The translations under genes were made by a program, and so were the position numbers. The notes under the pieces were generated by a model, which saw nothing but the letters and a program-made list of their open reading frames with translations, did not search any database and was not told the origin of the DNA. 57,558 nt of DNA from GCA-002282575 sp964606405 (GTDB lineage Bacteria; Pseudomonadota; Gammaproteobacteria; Thiomicrospirales; Thiomicrospiraceae). Positions 1 to 8,595 of the stretch are shown here, in pieces. The first letter of the stretch is position 1. Each line of letters opens with the position of its first letter. The stretch covers positions 1 through 57,558 of the forward strand of contig CAZSGH010000018.1 of the NCBI GenBank assembly GCA_964606405.1. The letters are read 5' to 3'.

Positions 1-20
1 TATCGGTACACCGCAGTGAA

Positions 21-155
21 TTCCTAAAACAAGACTTCGTCAGTTTTAGGAATCACTATATTGTTTTTAACTGGTTGAAGGGTTTAAATCAAGTAGTTAC
101 ATGACATATTAGTGTACCCCTTCCCCCAGACCCCCAACCCATTAGTTTTAAGAGG
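21..155 (+). repeat. Family A intergenic repeat, copy 1 (diverged)
   Basis: This is a diverged copy of an element found in about ten gaps of the window. It opens with a palindrome (CCTAAAAC...GTTTTAGG, about 23-50), continues with a TTTTTAACTGG-TTGAAGGG block, and closes with CCCCTTCCCCCAGACCCCCAACCCATT followed by TTTTAAGAGG. The two purine/pyrimidine blocks GAAGGG and CCCTTCC can pair with each other. It occupies almost all of the space before rarA. The family is non-coding and probably folds when transcribed. Confidence 0.7.
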
Positions 156-168
156 TAACTAATAATAA

Positions 169-1485
169 ATGTCCGTGTTTATTCCTCTAGCCGAGAGGCT
201 ACGCGCCACGCAACTTACGGATGTCTTAGGTCAAGAGCATTTGCTTGGTGAGCGAAAACCATTGTCACAAATGCTTGGTCGCGGGCACTTGCATTCGATG
301 ATTTTATGGGGACCTCCTGGAACAGGTAAAACAACTTTAGCCCGCTTATTAGCGGAAGCTTCTGGTGCAACATGGCGGGCGCTATCTGCCGTGCATGATG
401 GTGTTAAAGACATCAAACGCATGATTGATGAAGCGCAGGCAGACCGTGTTTTAGGGCAGCGCTCCGTTTTGTTTGTCGACGAAATTCACCGTTTCAATAA
501 AGCGCAGCAAGATGCGTTATTACCCGTTGTCGAGAGTGGGTTGTTAACCCTAATTGGTGCGACGACCGAAAATCCGTCATTTTCACTTAATAATGCCTTG
601 CTGTCGCGTGCGCGTGTCTATGTGCTCAAGTCTTTGACGGGAAATGAGTTGTTATTGTTGTTGCAGCGTGGTTCTGCGCAGCTCGCACAAGAGCAAGGTT
701 GGCAAGCCTTAACCTTAGCAGAAGAAGCCTATCCGTGGATTTTGGCTTATGCCGATGGCGACGGACGCAAGCTACTTAACTTTATTGAACAACTCGCTGA
801 CTTTGCTCAGGTTGATGTTAGTGGAAACGCTATGATTGATGCTGATGCCGTCAAAATGGCGTTGTCGGGCGGACAAACGCGGCGTTTCGATAAAGAAGGC
901 GAAGTTTTTTACGATCAAATATCTGCGTTACATAAAGCCGTGCGCGGTTCTGCGGTCGATGCTGCCCTGTATTGGTTTGCGCGCATGCTCGATGGAGGAT
1001 GTGATCCGTTGTATTTGGCGCGTCGGTTAGTACGGATGGCAAGTGAAGATGTTGCTAATGCCGACCCGCGCGCCTTAACCATTGCACTTGATGCGTTACG
1101 TGCTTATGAGATGCTTGGTAGTCCCGAAGGTGAGCTGGCTTTGGCTCAAGCTGTAACTTATCTTGCGACGGCGCCTAAGTCTAATGCCGTCTATATGGCC
1201 TATAAATCGGTACGGAGAGATGTGGCAAAAATGCCAAGTTACGAGGTTCCACTTAAGTTGCGCAATGCACCGACCAAGCTCATGAGCAGTCTCGATTATG
1301 GCAAAGGTTACCGTTATGCTCACGACGAGCCTCATGCTTATGCTGCTGGTGAAGATTATTTTCCAGATGAAATGGGGTCACAAACTCAGTATTATCATCC
1401 GACTGATCGGGGTTATGAGCAGACAATCACCCAACGTATTGCATTTTGGAACAATCTAGACGAGCAAGAGGAAAATGCATCATGA
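169..1485 (+). CDS. rarA: Replication-associated recombination protein A (RarA/MgsA AAA+ ATPase)
   Basis: This 438-residue AAA+ ATPase belongs to the RarA/Mgs1/WRNIP1 family, which acts at stalled replication forks. The Walker A motif GPPGTGKTTL lies near residue 48, Walker B FVDEIHRFNKAQQD near residue 102, and a sensor-1 segment GATTENPSF follows. The C-terminal half carries the family's tetramerisation/MgsA region (DPLYLARRLVRMASEDV). The length matches the usual 430-450 residues. The start ATG follows an AGAGG stretch. The stop codon overlaps the crcB start (ATGA), so the two genes are probably translationally coupled. The identification is secure. The cellular role is inferred from the family. 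Confidence 0.96.
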   Translation: MSVFIPLAERLRATQLTDVLGQEHLLGERKPLSQMLGRGHLHSMILWGPPGTGKTTLARLLAEASGATWRALSAVHDGVKDIKRMIDEAQADRVLGQRSVLFVDEIHRFNKAQQDALLPVVESGLLTLIGATTENPSFSLNNALLSRARVYVLKSLTGNELLLLLQRGSAQLAQEQGWQALTLAEEAYPWILAYADGDGRKLLNFIEQLADFAQVDVSGNAMIDADAVKMALSGGQTRRFDKEGEVFYDQISALHKAVRGSAVDAALYWFARMLDGGCDPLYLARRLVRMASEDVANADPRALTIALDALRAYEMLGSPEGELALAQAVTYLATAPKSNAVYMAYKSVRRDVAKMPSYEVPLKLRNAPTKLMSSLDYGKGYRYAHDEPHAYAAGEDYFPDEMGSQTQYYHPTDRGYEQTITQRIAFWNNLDEQEENAS

Positions 1486-1895
1486 TGAGTCCAACCAGTT
1501 TAGCAGCCGTTGCTGTTGGCGGTGCAATCGGTTCTGTCGGACGTTATTGGTTGGCACATCAGGTCAATCTGATGATGGGTTACGGTGGCATCGCTTGGGG
1601 AACGCTATCGGTTAATGTTATTGGTGGTTTTGCCATTGGATTCATGTTAATTGCACTGCAAGAGTGGTTACACGCTGCTGTCGAGTGGCGACTTTTGTTA
1701 GTTGTAGGGGTTTTAGGTGGATTTACTACTTTCTCTAGTTTTTCGTGGGATACCTTTACGTTATGGGAAAATGGCAAGCATTTATTAGCGGGTTTAAATG
1801 TTTTGATGAATGTCAGCTTTTCGCTGATTGGAACGGCTTTAGGCGTTGTTACTGCACGCTGGCTGCTGCCTATTAGTGGAAATTTAGCAAATTAG
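1482..1895 (+). CDS. crcB: Fluoride ion exporter CrcB/Fluc
   Basis: This is a small four-helix membrane protein of 137 residues from the CrcB/Fluc family, dual-topology dimeric channels that expel fluoride. Hydrophobic helices fill the sequence, and the diagnostic GGFTTFSSFSWDTF motif in the third helix carries the Thr/Phe residues that line the pore and Na+ site. I chose the ATG at 1482, which overlaps the rarA stop and is preceded by AAGAGGAA. A longer in-frame start at 1446 would lie inside rarA and add non-homologous residues. No fluoride riboswitch could sit directly upstream, because rarA coding sequence occupies that position. Confidence 0.94.
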   Translation: MMSPTSLAAVAVGGAIGSVGRYWLAHQVNLMMGYGGIAWGTLSVNVIGGFAIGFMLIALQEWLHAAVEWRLLLVVGVLGGFTTFSSFSWDTFTLWENGKHLLAGLNVLMNVSFSLIGTALGVVTARWLLPISGNLAN

Positions 1896-1903
1896 ATTTG
1901 AGC

Positions 1904-2038
1904 ACTTCTAAAAACTCAATGGGTAGGAATGAGGGAAGAAAGGGGGGGCGGAAAACAATAGGTAACCCATTGCTTAACTCCCTTCCTTCAGCTAAAAAAT
2001 AAACTTGGAAAATCTAAAAACAAGCGAAGCGAGGTTAT
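1904..2038 (-). repeat. Family A intergenic repeat, copy 2 (inverted)
   Basis: Read on the minus strand, this matches copies at 5934-6076 and 9381-9518. It has CCTCGCTTCGCTTG-TTTTTAG, then TTTTTTAGCTGAAGGAAGGG, then TTCCTACCCATTGAGTTTTTAGAAG. It separates crcB from the serS promoter. The central segment is less conserved than the ends. Confidence 0.8.
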
Positions 2039-2052
2039 TAGCGGTTTCCATT

Positions 2053-2061
2053 TGTTATAAT
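2053..2061 (+). promoter_or_regulatory. Extended -10 promoter upstream of serS
   Basis: TGTTATAAT is a perfect extended -10 element (TGnTATAAT). No good -35 hexamer lies 16-18 bp upstream, as expected for extended -10 promoters. It would start transcription near 2068, giving serS a leader of about 57 nt. A family A repeat lies immediately upstream. Confidence 0.5.
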
Positions 2062-2124
2062 TGCGATCATTATCAAGTTTGTGTTTGGGTAGAAGTGTCT
2101 GCCCGTTAATATCAAGGAATTATT

Positions 2125-3405
2125 ATGTTAGATGTGAAGCGTTTTCGTTCAGAGTTAGATATTGTGGCGCAAGGATTAGCGCGTCGTCATTTTGTGCTAG
2201 ATGCCGCCCGTTTTTCAGAGTTAGAAGATCAACGCAAAGTCGTACAAAAACAATTGCAAGATACTCAAGCAGAACGTAATGCGAAATCTAAAGGTATTGG
2301 TCAAGCGAAAGCGCGAGGCGAAGATATTGCGCCACTACTGGCCGAAGTTGAACACTTAGGCGAACAGATGAAACAAGCCGAAGTGGCTTTTGCTAAGATT
2401 GACGCTCAACTATCTGACTTGTTATTGGCAGTACCAAATATCCCACATAGTAGCGTTCCTGCTGGAAAAGGTGAAGAAGACAATATCGAAGTGCGTCGTT
2501 GGGGCACACCAAAGCAATACGATTTTGAAGTAAAAGATCACGTTGCACTTGCCGAAATGCGTAGCTGGCTTAATAACGATGAAGCTACCAAGGTGACTGG
2601 TGCGCGTTTTTCGGTAATGAAAGGGGCTGGTGCTAAGTTACATCGTGCGTTGATTCAGTTTATGCTCGATATTCATACAGAAGAACACGGTTATACTGAA
2701 GCTTACGTACCTTATCTGGTTAATGCGGACTCGATGCGTGGCACAGGACAGCTACCCAAGTTCGAAGAAGACTTGTTCAAAATTACCATGCCTGAAGGGG
2801 ATAGCCGTCAGTTCTATTTAATTCCGACAGCGGAAGTGCCGGTCACAAACTTAATGCGCGATGAAATTATTAGTGAAGAAAGCTTGCCGATTCGTTATAC
2901 AGCACATACACCTTGTTTCCGCTCTGAAGCGGGTTCCGCAGGGCGCGATACGCGTGGGTTGATTCGTCAGCATCAGTTCGAGAAAGTAGAAATGGTGCAG
3001 TTTGTGCATCCTGATGCGTCTTATGAGGCGTTAGAACAATTAACAGGTCATGCCGAAACGATTCTTCAGCGTTTAGAGCTGCCTTATCGCACGATGAGCT
3101 TGTGTGCAGGCGATATGGGCTTTTCGGCCGCAAAAACCTACGATTTAGAAGTATGGTTGCCAGGGCAAGGTAAATATCGTGAGATTTCTTCTTGCTCTAA
3201 CTTCGAAGATTTTCAAGCGCGTCGCTTGCAAGCGCGTTTTAAAGGTAAGGACGGCAAGCCACAGCTCATGCATACGCTTAACGGCTCAGGCTTGGCGGTA
3301 GGTCGTACGTGGGTCGCCATTTTAGAGAATCATCAAAATGCTGATGGCACTGTCACGATTCCTGTCGCGCTACGTCCTTATTTGGGTGGTGTTGAAACAA
3401 TTTAA
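2125..3405 (+). CDS. serS: Serine--tRNA ligase
   Basis: This 426-residue class II aminoacyl-tRNA synthetase charges tRNA-Ser with serine. The first 110 residues are rich in Gln/Glu/Lys/Leu and form the long antiparallel coiled coil that grips the tRNA-Ser variable arm. The catalytic core contains class II motif 2 (FRSEAGSAGRDTRGLIRQHQ) and motif 3 (SGLAVGRTWVAILENHQ). The length is typical. The ATG is preceded by AAGGAA at good spacing. The gene for its tRNA substrate begins about 110 bp downstream. Confidence 0.97.
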   Translation: MLDVKRFRSELDIVAQGLARRHFVLDAARFSELEDQRKVVQKQLQDTQAERNAKSKGIGQAKARGEDIAPLLAEVEHLGEQMKQAEVAFAKIDAQLSDLLLAVPNIPHSSVPAGKGEEDNIEVRRWGTPKQYDFEVKDHVALAEMRSWLNNDEATKVTGARFSVMKGAGAKLHRALIQFMLDIHTEEHGYTEAYVPYLVNADSMRGTGQLPKFEEDLFKITMPEGDSRQFYLIPTAEVPVTNLMRDEIISEESLPIRYTAHTPCFRSEAGSAGRDTRGLIRQHQFEKVEMVQFVHPDASYEALEQLTGHAETILQRLELPYRTMSLCAGDMGFSAAKTYDLEVWLPGQGKYREISSCSNFEDFQARRLQARFKGKDGKPQLMHTLNGSGLAVGRTWVAILENHQNADGTVTIPVALRPYLGGVETI

Positions 3406-3469
3406 GGAAGTCAGAAAGGTTCGTTTTGTGCCTTGTTAAGATATTTTTAATAAATCTGACACAAAGGTC

Positions 3470-3498
3470 TTGCCAAAGGGCGGTACACCCCCTATAAT
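3470..3498 (+). promoter_or_regulatory. Sigma70 promoter for the tRNA-Ser/tRNA-fMet operon
   Basis: TTGCCA (3470-3475) and a perfect TATAAT (3493-3498) are separated by 17 bp. The predicted start near 3505 is about 9 nt before tRNA-Ser. This is the best promoter match in the window and fits a strongly expressed stable-RNA operon. Confidence 0.8.
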
Positions 3499-3513
3499 AG
3501 GCTTTCTTGTTGA

Positions 3514-3601
3514 GGAGGATTGGCAGAGCGGTCGAATGCGGCAGTCTTGAAAACTGTTGAGGGTCATACCTCCGGGGGTTCGAATCCCTCATCCTCCGCC
3601 A
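3514..3601 (+). tRNA. serT: tRNA-Ser (anticodon TGA)
   Basis: This is an 88-nt class II tRNA. The acceptor GGAGGAT pairs with ATCCTCC, followed by discriminator G and an encoded CCA. The anticodon loop CTTGAAA gives TGA in positions 34-36. A long variable arm (TTGAGGGTCATACCTCCGG region) precedes the T arm with GGTTCGAATCC. It reads UCN serine codons. The symbol follows the E. coli name for the TGA isoacceptor. Confidence 0.95.
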
Positions 3602-3620
3602 ACAAGAAAAAACACTCTAT

Positions 3621-3697
<77 letters not shown>

Positions 3698-3710
3698 GAA
3701 TTCTACAGTT

Positions 3711-3750
3711 AAAGCCCCTTAGTTCATTGAATTAAGGGGCTTTTTCTTTT
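3711..3750 (+). terminator. Rho-independent terminator after the tRNA operon
   Basis: AAAGCCCCTTA pairs with TAAGGGGCTTT around a short inner stem, followed by a T-rich run. It ends the tRNA operon just before the helicase gene. Confidence 0.9.
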
Positions 3751-3773
3751 TATATCCTTTTCAAGGAAACATC

Positions 3774-5126
3774 ATGTCATTTAGTACCTTAGGCTTGTCA
3801 GAAGCGATTGTTCGCGCCGTTACTGAGCGTGGTTACACGGAACCAACACCGATTCAGGCGCAGGCGATTCCTGTTGTTCTTAAAGGCGGTGATTTATTGG
3901 GTGGTGCGCAGACAGGAACGGGCAAGACAGCAGGTTTTGTTTTGCCCATGTTACATCGTTTGATGACAACGCCAGCAAAAGGAACGGGTAAAAACCCGAT
4001 TCGCGCACTGATTTTAACGCCGACACGTGAGCTTGCTGCTCAGGTGGAAGAAAGCGTTCAAGAATATGGTAAATATTTACCGATTACTTCAATGATGATG
4101 TTTGGTGGCGTTAATATTAACGGTCAAATTAAGCAATTGCGCGGACGAGTTGATATTTTGGTGGCAACACCAGGTCGATTATTAGATCACGTACAACAAA
4201 AAACCGTGGATTTGTCGCAAATCGAAATTTTAGTATTGGATGAAGCTGATCGCATGTTAGACATGGGTTTTATCCGTGATATTAAAAAAGTGATGGCATT
4301 GATTCCGAAAAAGCGTCAGACCTTGTTTTTCTCGGCAACCTTCTCTAACGAGATTAAAGCCCTTGCCGATACGTTGCTGGTTAACCCTGCTTTAGTTGAA
4401 GTGGCGCGTCGTAATGCTGCTAATACACTCATTACACAAAAAGCATACGCTGTTGATCGTGAGCGTAAACGTGAGCTCTTAACGCATTTAATTAAAGAAA
4501 ATAACTGGTTTCAAGTATTGGTGTTTACCCGTACTAAGCATTCTGCTAACCGTTTATCGGAAGCTTTAGAAAAAGACGGCATTCCGAGTATGGCGATTCA
4601 TGGTAATAAAAGCCAGTCGGCACGAATGTTGGCGTTAAAAACTTTTAAAGATGGTAGCTTGCGTGTTTTGGTGGCGACGGATATCGCCGCTCGCGGTATT
4701 GATATCAATGAGTTGCCACATGTGGTCAATTTCGAGTTGCCGAATGTGGCTGAAGACTATGTGCACCGTATTGGTCGTACGGGTCGAGCAGGTAGCGAAG
4801 GCGAGGCAAGTTCATTGGTTTGTATCGATGAGTTTAAGTTGTTATCAGGTATCGAAAAGCTGATTAAGCAAGAACTACCTTTACAGGTTGTGCCTGGTTT
4901 TGAAGTGGATCCGCGCATTGCCGCTAAACCGATTGTGAATGGTGGTGGTAATGGTAGTCGAGCGCAAGGCGGCAAGAACCAGCCAGCATCGACTAAAAAG
5001 CCAGCATCTTCAGGTGCAGCACCTCATCCGCATGGTAAAGCACCAAGTGGTGGTCGACCTAGCAACAAGCCTGCTGCAGGTCGTGCGCCTGCGAGTACGC
5101 ATCGTAGTGGTGGAAGAAATCGCTAA
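3774..5126 (+). CDS. rhlE: DEAD-box ATP-dependent RNA helicase, RhlE type
   Basis: This is a 450-residue DEAD-box helicase. All core motifs are visible: the Q motif region (FSTLGLSEAIVRAVTERGYTEPTPIQ), motif I AQTGTGKT, Ia PTRELAAQV, TPGRLLDH, motif II DEADRMLD, motif III SAT, then ATDIAARGID and HRIGRTGRAG in the second RecA domain. The last 70 residues form a low-complexity tail rich in Gly, Pro, Ser, Lys and Arg that probably contacts RNA, as in RhlE-group proteins. The start is preceded by AAGGAAA. The role in ribosome assembly or RNA decay is inferred from the family. RhlE is preferred over DbpA or SrmB from tail and core resemblance only. Confidence 0.92.
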   Translation: MSFSTLGLSEAIVRAVTERGYTEPTPIQAQAIPVVLKGGDLLGGAQTGTGKTAGFVLPMLHRLMTTPAKGTGKNPIRALILTPTRELAAQVEESVQEYGKYLPITSMMMFGGVNINGQIKQLRGRVDILVATPGRLLDHVQQKTVDLSQIEILVLDEADRMLDMGFIRDIKKVMALIPKKRQTLFFSATFSNEIKALADTLLVNPALVEVARRNAANTLITQKAYAVDRERKRELLTHLIKENNWFQVLVFTRTKHSANRLSEALEKDGIPSMAIHGNKSQSARMLALKTFKDGSLRVLVATDIAARGIDINELPHVVNFELPNVAEDYVHRIGRTGRAGSEGEASSLVCIDEFKLLSGIEKLIKQELPLQVVPGFEVDPRIAAKPIVNGGGNGSRAQGGKNQPASTKKPASSGAAPHPHGKAPSGGRPSNKPAAGRAPASTHRSGGRNR

Positions 5127-5130
5127 GAAT

Positions 5131-5155
5131 AAGGGGAGCAAAGGCTCCCTTTTTT
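5131..5155 (+). terminator. Rho-independent terminator after rhlE
   Basis: GGGAGC (5134-5139), a four-base loop, GCTCCC (5144-5149) and then six T residues. It lies 5 nt after the helicase stop codon. Confidence 0.85.
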
Positions 5156-5242
5156 ATGTTATATTTTCAGGTCAAAATTTTTATTAAGGCAATGACTTGG
5201 TGCTGTTGTCATTTTTAGACTCTCATTTGTTAGGTAATCAGC

Positions 5243-5935
5243 ATGGCAAATAGCCGACTATCGAGTATTCAGTTGGTGCAAGGGGTGCTAACCTTAACTG
5301 CACCTGCATGGCCTAGATTAGCTCAATTTGTCTCTCATGATAATGAATCGGTATTAACGGCGCTTCAGCAGTGGTTAGTGACTAAGTCGCCGCATGTGTG
5401 TTGGTTGTTGGGAGAAGGTTCGTCGGGTAAGACTCATTTGGCACAAGCATTGTTATCTCAGCAGTCAGAACTGGGCGAGCAAGGGGCGTTTGTGTCGGGT
5501 AAAGAAGCACGCAATTTGTCGCCTGAGATGTTGCAGGGGTTGGAGTTGTTACCCATTGTTTGTATCGATGATGTTGATGCATTATTAGCGCAAGATCAGT
5601 GGTTGCAGGCGATTACCCGATTGGCAGTGTTAATGCGTGATCGAGGTGGATGTTTGCTGTTAGTGCAAAAAAACGATTCTCTTCCAGATAGTTTGTCGGG
5701 ATTAGTCTTAGCATTAACCTCATTAACTGATAACGACTTAAAGCGACATGTTTTGCTGTTGCGAGCAAAGCAAAATGATATTGTCTTATCTGATCCTGTT
5801 GTGTCTTGGTTATTGAAACAGTTTGGAGACGATTTGGGTCAACTTATGCATGTATTAGATTATTTAGATCATGCATCGATGACGCTAAAAAGACCCATTA
5901 CTGTTCCGTTTGCCAAACAGGTGTTATTGCAGTAG
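5243..5935 (+). CDS. hda: DnaA regulatory inactivator Hda-like AAA+ protein
   Basis: This 230-residue DnaA-related protein is the size of Hda, which with the beta clamp stimulates DnaA-ATP hydrolysis after initiation. It has a Walker A-like GEGSSGKTHLAQAL near residue 57 and Walker B VCIDDVDAL near residue 105, but no DnaA C-terminal DNA-binding domain. The N-terminal clamp-binding peptide expected in Hda (QL-x-L-x-type) may correspond to IQLVQGVLTL near residue 8. The nearest DnaA-family alternative is a DnaA fragment, but length and ends argue for a complete Hda. A family A repeat begins at its stop codon. Confidence 0.85.
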   Translation: MANSRLSSIQLVQGVLTLTAPAWPRLAQFVSHDNESVLTALQQWLVTKSPHVCWLLGEGSSGKTHLAQALLSQQSELGEQGAFVSGKEARNLSPEMLQGLELLPIVCIDDVDALLAQDQWLQAITRLAVLMRDRGGCLLLVQKNDSLPDSLSGLVLALTSLTDNDLKRHVLLLRAKQNDIVLSDPVVSWLLKQFGDDLGQLMHVLDYLDHASMTLKRPITVPFAKQVLLQ

Positions 5936-6076
5936 GGAAACTCTAAAAACCTCGCTTCGCTGGTTTTTAGGCTTTCCAAGTTTGTTTTTTAACTGAAGGA
6001 AGGGTTTTTATCGATGTGTTACATGCTATTTTAAATACCCCCTTCCTCCAGACCTCCTACCCATTGGGTTTTTAGA
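5934..6076 (+). repeat. Family A intergenic repeat, copy 3 (best full-length copy)
   Basis: This reference copy runs from AGGGAAACTCTAAAAACC through the hairpin loop CTCGCTTCGC and GGTTTTTAG, then TTTTTTAACTGAAGGAAGGG, a variable middle, CCCCTTCCTCCAGACCTCC, and TACCCATTGGGTTTTTAGA. Three pairing units are visible: CTAAAAACC/GGTTTTTAG, CTGAAGGAAGGG/CCCTTCCTCCAG, and a right-end ACCCAATGGGT-like palindrome. It follows the hda stop codon directly. Confidence 0.85.
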
Positions 6077-6182
6077 TGTGCCCAGTAGTTGTGTTTTGAA
6101 TGAGTTCATAAAAATATTAAATGGGTCTTATTAGAGTTTGTTGATATGATTATGCTCATGTCACGTTGTAGAAGGAAGAATT

Positions 6183-6650
6183 ATGTTGCGTTATGTATTG
6201 GTTTCACTGTTAATGTTGATGGTAGCGCCTGCTTTTGCAGCTACCGATGCAGAGTTCGTCGATTTGTCGGGAAAAAAAGTTAAATTATCGGATTACCGTG
6301 GAAAGTGGGTTGTTGTGAATTATTGGGCGACTTGGTGTCCGCCTTGTGTGCATGAAATTCCTGAGTTGGCTGCTTTTCATGAAGCACATGCGAGTAAAGA
6401 TGCGGTTGTACTGGGCATTAATCATGAAGATGATGATACGGCTAAAGTCAAAAAATTCGTTGAGGGTTATTTAGTCGGCTATCCTGTGTTGCGCTCTAAT
6501 GAACGTTTAAGCAGTAAGACTCCTTTTGGTCAGCTTAAGGGCTTGCCAACTACTTTTATGATTACGCCTGAGGGTGAGTTGGTTGCAGCCAGAACAGGGA
6601 TTGTTGATCAGAAAAGTTTAGAGAAGTTCATTAAAGATAACAGTAAATAA
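6183..6650 (+). CDS. Secreted TlpA/ResA-like thioredoxin-fold protein
   Basis: This is a 155-residue periplasmic redox protein. Residues 1-20 are a signal peptide ending VAPAFA. The thioredoxin fold has the active-site WATWCPPCVHEIPEL near residue 50 and a cis-proline segment GLPTTFMITPEG. CPPC in a TlpA/ResA-like context usually points to a thiol-disulfide reductase acting in cytochrome or metallocentre maturation, but the substrate is unknown here. It is preceded by GAAGGAAG at good spacing. It is the first of five same-strand genes encoding another thioredoxin-like protein, a TolC-family channel, a short HlyD-like protein and an unknown protein. Confidence 0.88.
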   Translation: MLRYVLVSLLMLMVAPAFAATDAEFVDLSGKKVKLSDYRGKWVVVNYWATWCPPCVHEIPELAAFHEAHASKDAVVLGINHEDDDTAKVKKFVEGYLVGYPVLRSNERLSSKTPFGQLKGLPTTFMITPEGELVAARTGIVDQKSLEKFIKDNSK

Positions 6651-6661
6651 GCGAGTAGATC

Positions 6662-7177
6662 ATGAAAAAATGGTTAGTGTTAGCGCTCACGGCAGTCTTG
6701 TCGATTTCAACGGCTTGGGCAGATAAGAGTAAAGGTTTCTTTCAAGAAAGTTTTGGTAACTATCAAGAGGAGCTAGCAACTGCAAAACAAGATGGTAAGT
6801 CTGCGGTCTTTATGTTTTTTATGATGGATGAGTGCCCTTTCTGCGACAAGATGGAAAAGTCGATTCTGTCTCAAGCCGATGTTCAGACTTATTTTAAACA
6901 ACATTTTGCCAACTTTGTTTTTGACATCGAGGGTGATGTAGAAGTAACTGATTTTTCTGGAAAAGTAAAAAAACAAAAAGAGATTGCCGAAAAGGATTTT
7001 CGTGTGAGAGCGACGCCAGTGATGATCTTTTTTGACTTAACGGGCAAGCCAATTGCACGTTATACAGGTGCAACGAGAGATAAAGCTGAGTTTATGTTGT
7101 TGGGTCAATTTGTGGTCGATAAAGTTTACGAAAAAATGACCTTTGAGCAATACAAGCGCCAGATAAAAGGAAATTAG
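6662..7177 (+). CDS. Secreted thioredoxin-fold protein (SoxW/thioredoxin_7-like)
   Basis: This 171-residue protein has a clear signal peptide (MKKWLVLALTAVLSISTAWA). The mature part begins with a helix and strand leading to FMMDECPFCDKMEKSIL, so the active site is CPFC. The cis-Pro segment RVRATPVMIFFDLTGK follows near residue 120. This layout resembles SoxW and DsbD-gamma/thioredoxin_7 proteins. It sits 11 nt after the previous thioredoxin gene and 4 nt before the TolC-family gene, so the three are almost certainly one transcript. Its partner is probably a periplasmic protein or the adjoining channel, but nothing in the sequence shows which. Confidence 0.85.
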   Translation: MKKWLVLALTAVLSISTAWADKSKGFFQESFGNYQEELATAKQDGKSAVFMFFMMDECPFCDKMEKSILSQADVQTYFKQHFANFVFDIEGDVEVTDFSGKVKKQKEIAEKDFRVRATPVMIFFDLTGKPIARYTGATRDKAEFMLLGQFVVDKVYEKMTFEQYKRQIKGN

Positions 7178-7181
7178 AAGC

Positions 7182-8447
7182 ATGCGACACTTGGCAAAAA
7201 CCTTTTTGTTGGCTTCTCTGATGACAGGGCAGTGTTTCGCTGCCTCGGAAGTTAAACGTTTACCCGAACCTTTGTCATTATCGGCAGCCTTAGCAATTGC
7301 TGCGGAGCAAAACCCCGAGGTGATATTGGCTCAGGCGCGCGCGCAGCAAGCGCAAGCGGATCGTGATGCGGCAGAGGTGCGTGATAATTTTCAGATGCGC
7401 TTTGATGGTGGTTTAGGACGACGTGAGTTTAATGGTCGAGAGGAAGAGAATAACACGGCTTATTTGGTGTTACAAAAGCAGTTATATGACTTTAATCGCA
7501 CCCATTTAAGTATTGCCGCGACAGAATCCCAGATAGCGGCTCAGCAGGCATTGGAGTCTTTAGCGCGCAGTCAGTACCGTTTAGCGGTGATTGATGCTTA
7601 CTATGCGGTACTCTTGGCTGATGCAACCTATCGTGTCGAAAATGAACAGTTAGCGATTGAGTACGTCAGTTTCGATAATGCTAAAGATGAGGCGAAAGTT
7701 GGCAAAGTATCGGCATTAGAGTTGCTCGCGTTAGAGGAACCCTATCAACGTACCAGTATTCGACGCGCATTGGCAGAAAATGCACAAAGGTCCACAAGAG
7801 CTGCATTGGCTGAGTTATTGGGTTATCCGAATTCGTTACCAGAAGAGTTAGATGTTCCCGATAATAGTGCGTTAAAAAAGCGCGCAATACCCGATGTTAA
7901 AGTATTGCAACAGCAAGCATTAGAACGTAATGCTGAGTTGCAGGCGGCGAGTCATTTACTCGCTGCAGCTGAGTTAAAGTTACAGTCGGCCGAACAGATG
8001 AGTATGCCGCGTGTTGATGCTATCGGGCGGACAGGGTGGCATAGTCATGTCGATACCTTGTATGAAGGACGTTGGCGCTATGATTTGGCATTAACCATGC
8101 CGATTATTGATGGTGGCTTAAAAGCATCGGAAGTCGATAAAGCCAAAGCCGAATTAAATCGTGTTCGTGCGCAAAAAGCAGCATTAGAGCGTCAGACCCG
8201 TCAGGCGGTGCTAGAAACTGCCTTACAGTTAGAAACGCTAAAATCTCGTGTTGGGCAAGTTAAGGTCGCGGGTGATTATGCTGAGATGGTTTTAGATAAA
8301 AGTCGTACAGAATATCAGTTTGAGCGTAAAGCCGATTTGGGTGATTCGATGGTACGGGCAACGCGCGCCGAGCTAGAGTTAATGAAGTTAGAGCGAGACA
8401 GATCTGTCTTGTGGGAAAATCTTAATAAATTGTTAGGGAATCCCTAA
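7182..8447 (+). CDS. TolC-family outer-membrane efflux protein
   Basis: This 421-residue outer-membrane channel protein has a signal peptide ending QCFA. It has the duplicated TolC/OEP layout: SLSAALAIAAEQNPEVILAQARAQQAQADRDAAEV near the N-terminus, long alpha-helical hairpins rich in Ala, Gln, Glu and Arg, and a second half beginning near residue 235 (ALERNAELQAASHLLAAAELKLQSAE). Trimers of the family span the outer membrane and reach into the periplasm. An AAGGAAAT sequence precedes the start. A family A repeat of about 140 bp separates it from the HlyD-like gene. The transported substrate cannot be inferred. Confidence 0.88.
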   Translation: MRHLAKTFLLASLMTGQCFAASEVKRLPEPLSLSAALAIAAEQNPEVILAQARAQQAQADRDAAEVRDNFQMRFDGGLGRREFNGREEENNTAYLVLQKQLYDFNRTHLSIAATESQIAAQQALESLARSQYRLAVIDAYYAVLLADATYRVENEQLAIEYVSFDNAKDEAKVGKVSALELLALEEPYQRTSIRRALAENAQRSTRAALAELLGYPNSLPEELDVPDNSALKKRAIPDVKVLQQQALERNAELQAASHLLAAAELKLQSAEQMSMPRVDAIGRTGWHSHVDTLYEGRWRYDLALTMPIIDGGLKASEVDKAKAELNRVRAQKAALERQTRQAVLETALQLETLKSRVGQVKVAGDYAEMVLDKSRTEYQFERKADLGDSMVRATRAELELMKLERDRSVLWENLNKLLGNP

Positions 8448-8449
8448 TA

Positions 8450-8585
8450 ACGAAGGGATAGGGGTCTGGGGGAAGGGTTCAAAACAATAACGATTGTGAT
8501 TTATTGATTAAACCCCTTCCACCAGTTAAAAAATCTTGAAAACACAAAAATGCACCAAGTGTATTTTTGTGTAGTTTACTATTGG
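8450..8585 (-). repeat. Family A intergenic repeat, copy 4 (inverted, diverged)
   Basis: It contains GGGGTCTGGGGGAAGGG and, about 50 bp on, CCCCTTCCACCAG followed by TTAAAAAAT, which is the family arrangement read on the minus strand. The outer hairpin has drifted (CACAAAAATGCACC...GTATTTTTGTG) but still pairs. It resembles copy 8 (26853-27001) more than copy 3. Confidence 0.65.
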
Positions 8586-8595
8586 GAACACAGCC

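Noticed and set aside
1446..1895. Longer start for crcB at 1446
   Set aside because: It lies within rarA coding sequence and adds residues without family similarity; the ATG overlapping the rarA stop has a good Shine-Dalgarno.
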